Origin: Saprospiraceae bacterium
Lineage (GTDB): Bacteria; Bacteroidota; Bacteroidia; Chitinophagales; Saprospiraceae
DNA: 45,580 bases
Direction of reading: 5' to 3'
Assembly (NCBI GenBank): GCA_020629315.1
Contig: JAHDDO010000016.1
Span: 42,872 to 88,451 of the forward strand
A program made the translations under genes and the position numbers. How positions within the stretch are numbered: the stretch's first letter is position 1; each line of letters begins with the position of its first letter. Positions 44,956 through 45,580 of the stretch are shown in pieces. The notes beneath the pieces were generated by a model. That model was not told where the DNA came from. It saw nothing but the letters and a program-made list of their open reading frames with translations, and ran no database searches.

Positions 44956-45580
44956 AATGTTCCAATACTGGGACAAAGTAAAACCTCCGAATGAGGTGCA
45001 ACGGATGATGCGGAGTTGGAAAAATCACCCAGGGTATAGATTGTTTCTGTTTAGCCATCCAAAAGCTAGGAGCTTTATTAAGCACAATTTTCCGGAAGCA
45101 CAATTTAATGCCTTTATGAAATGTGCCGTACCGGCAATGCAAGCTGACTTTTTCAGATATTGTATTTTATACAAACACGGTGGCATTTATATTGATGCAG
45201 ATATTCGCTTAGGCGAAGGTAAATTTGATGCACTGAAAGAGATTATTGATAGCACAGATAGAGGACTTATTATGACTCGGCAAAAAGCGATTGCCAATGA
45301 TTTCATTTTCGTAAGACGTCCAGAAGATCCTTTAATAGCTAAAGTAATCGAAACAGCCACAGCCAATATTGAAAATAAAATCTCAAATAATGTGTGGGAA
45401 GTCACTGGTCCAGGCATTATGACGCAACTTTACGAAAGTGGGGAACACACTGATTTATTTGACAATTACTTTGTTAGTGATTTTAAAATAATGAGAGAAA
45501 TCGTAGAGTTTAAATGGCGATTAAATTATAAAAAGGGCGATGGCCATTGGACTAAGATGCAAGAAAAGCAGTCCATCTAT
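44927..45580 (+). CDS. GT32-like glycosyltransferase, 3' end outside the window
   Basis: At least 218 residues, frame open at the right edge. From ATG at 44927 it reads MTSATPPVIKMFQYWDKVKP; a second ATG at 44957 would remove the ten-residue lead. The family pattern is visible: KMFQYWDKVKPPNEVQRMMR, MQADFFRYCILYKHGGIYID with the DXD motif in YIDADIRLGE, and NVWEVTGPGIMTQLY. It is similar to capsular and mannosyl GT32/Gly_transf_sug enzymes. The 29-bp overlap with the previous gene supports the upstream start. Confidence 0.87.
   Translation, partial: MTSATPPVIKMFQYWDKVKPPNEVQRMMRSWKNHPGYRLFLFSHPKARSFIKHNFPEAQFNAFMKCAVPAMQADFFRYCILYKHGGIYIDADIRLGEGKFDALKEIIDSTDRGLIMTRQKAIANDFIFVRRPEDPLIAKVIETATANIENKISNNVWEVTGPGIMTQLYESGEHTDLFDNYFVSDFKIMREIVEFKWRLNYKKGDGHWTKMQEKQSIY

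Noticed and set aside
1..45580. CRISPR arrays, tRNA/rRNA genes, insertion sequences and prophage genes
   Set aside because: No spaced identical repeats, cloverleaf-like CCA-end structures, transposase or integrase motifs were recognised on reading.

Overview
The window is chromosomal DNA from a member of the Bacteroidota, most likely a marine Saprospiria/Lewinella-type organism. The evidence is three large secreted proteins with C-terminal type IX secretion (T9SS) sorting domains, a LytS-type histidine kinase with periplasmic TPRs, the long Bacteroidota/Bacillota form of aromatic amino acid hydroxylase, -7 elements of the TAnnTTTG type, and a dense set of sulfotransferases. No rRNA, tRNA, CRISPR array, transposase or phage gene was recognised. 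The species call is inference.

Left part (1-21 kb) is mixed housekeeping and accessory DNA: a partial sensor kinase; an atypical photolyase/cryptochrome; a coupled pair of an outer-membrane barrel and a DUF3179 lipoprotein; a 921-residue T9SS protein with Ca-binding DGDG repeats; a membrane-anchored MepA-like metallopeptidase candidate; an aromatic amino acid hydroxylase; a YdeI/OmdA-family protein; a three-gene operon (TIGR03643, a 47-residue DUF2256 zinc protein, an iron-sulfur (6-4) photolyase of the PhrB type); a small lipoprotein; a 902-residue leucine-rich-repeat T9SS protein; an SCP2 protein; and a compact operon of biotin carrier protein, biotin carboxylase and UDP-glucuronate decarboxylase.

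Right part (21-45.6 kb, open at the right edge) is a surface-polysaccharide locus with two divergent arms. The leftward arm (27.7 to 21.3 kb) carries two GT2 genes, a GT4 gene, rmlB, rmlA and a T9SS protein. The rightward arm (27.8 kb to the edge) carries an ABC-2 polysaccharide exporter (Wzm/Wzt-like), a lysine-rich lipoprotein, a WbsX-RgpF fusion, a 1459-residue protein joining an accessory domain, a long coiled coil, GT4, GT2 and a methyltransferase-like tail, further glycosyltransferases, a methyltransferase on the opposite strand, and seven sulfotransferase-like P-loop genes. Three of the seven share an extra N-terminal module ending in HPTGxCGF.

The simplest reading of this part is cytoplasmic assembly of a heavily sulfated, 6-deoxysugar-containing polysaccharide, export by the ABC transporter, and possible electrostatic retention by the polycationic lipoprotein. 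The divergent arms meet at a 67-bp intergenic region with a nested inverted repeat, a candidate control site. The most novel elements are the shared N-terminal module, the 1459-residue ruler-like assembly protein, and the concentration of sulfotransferases around an ABC exporter.
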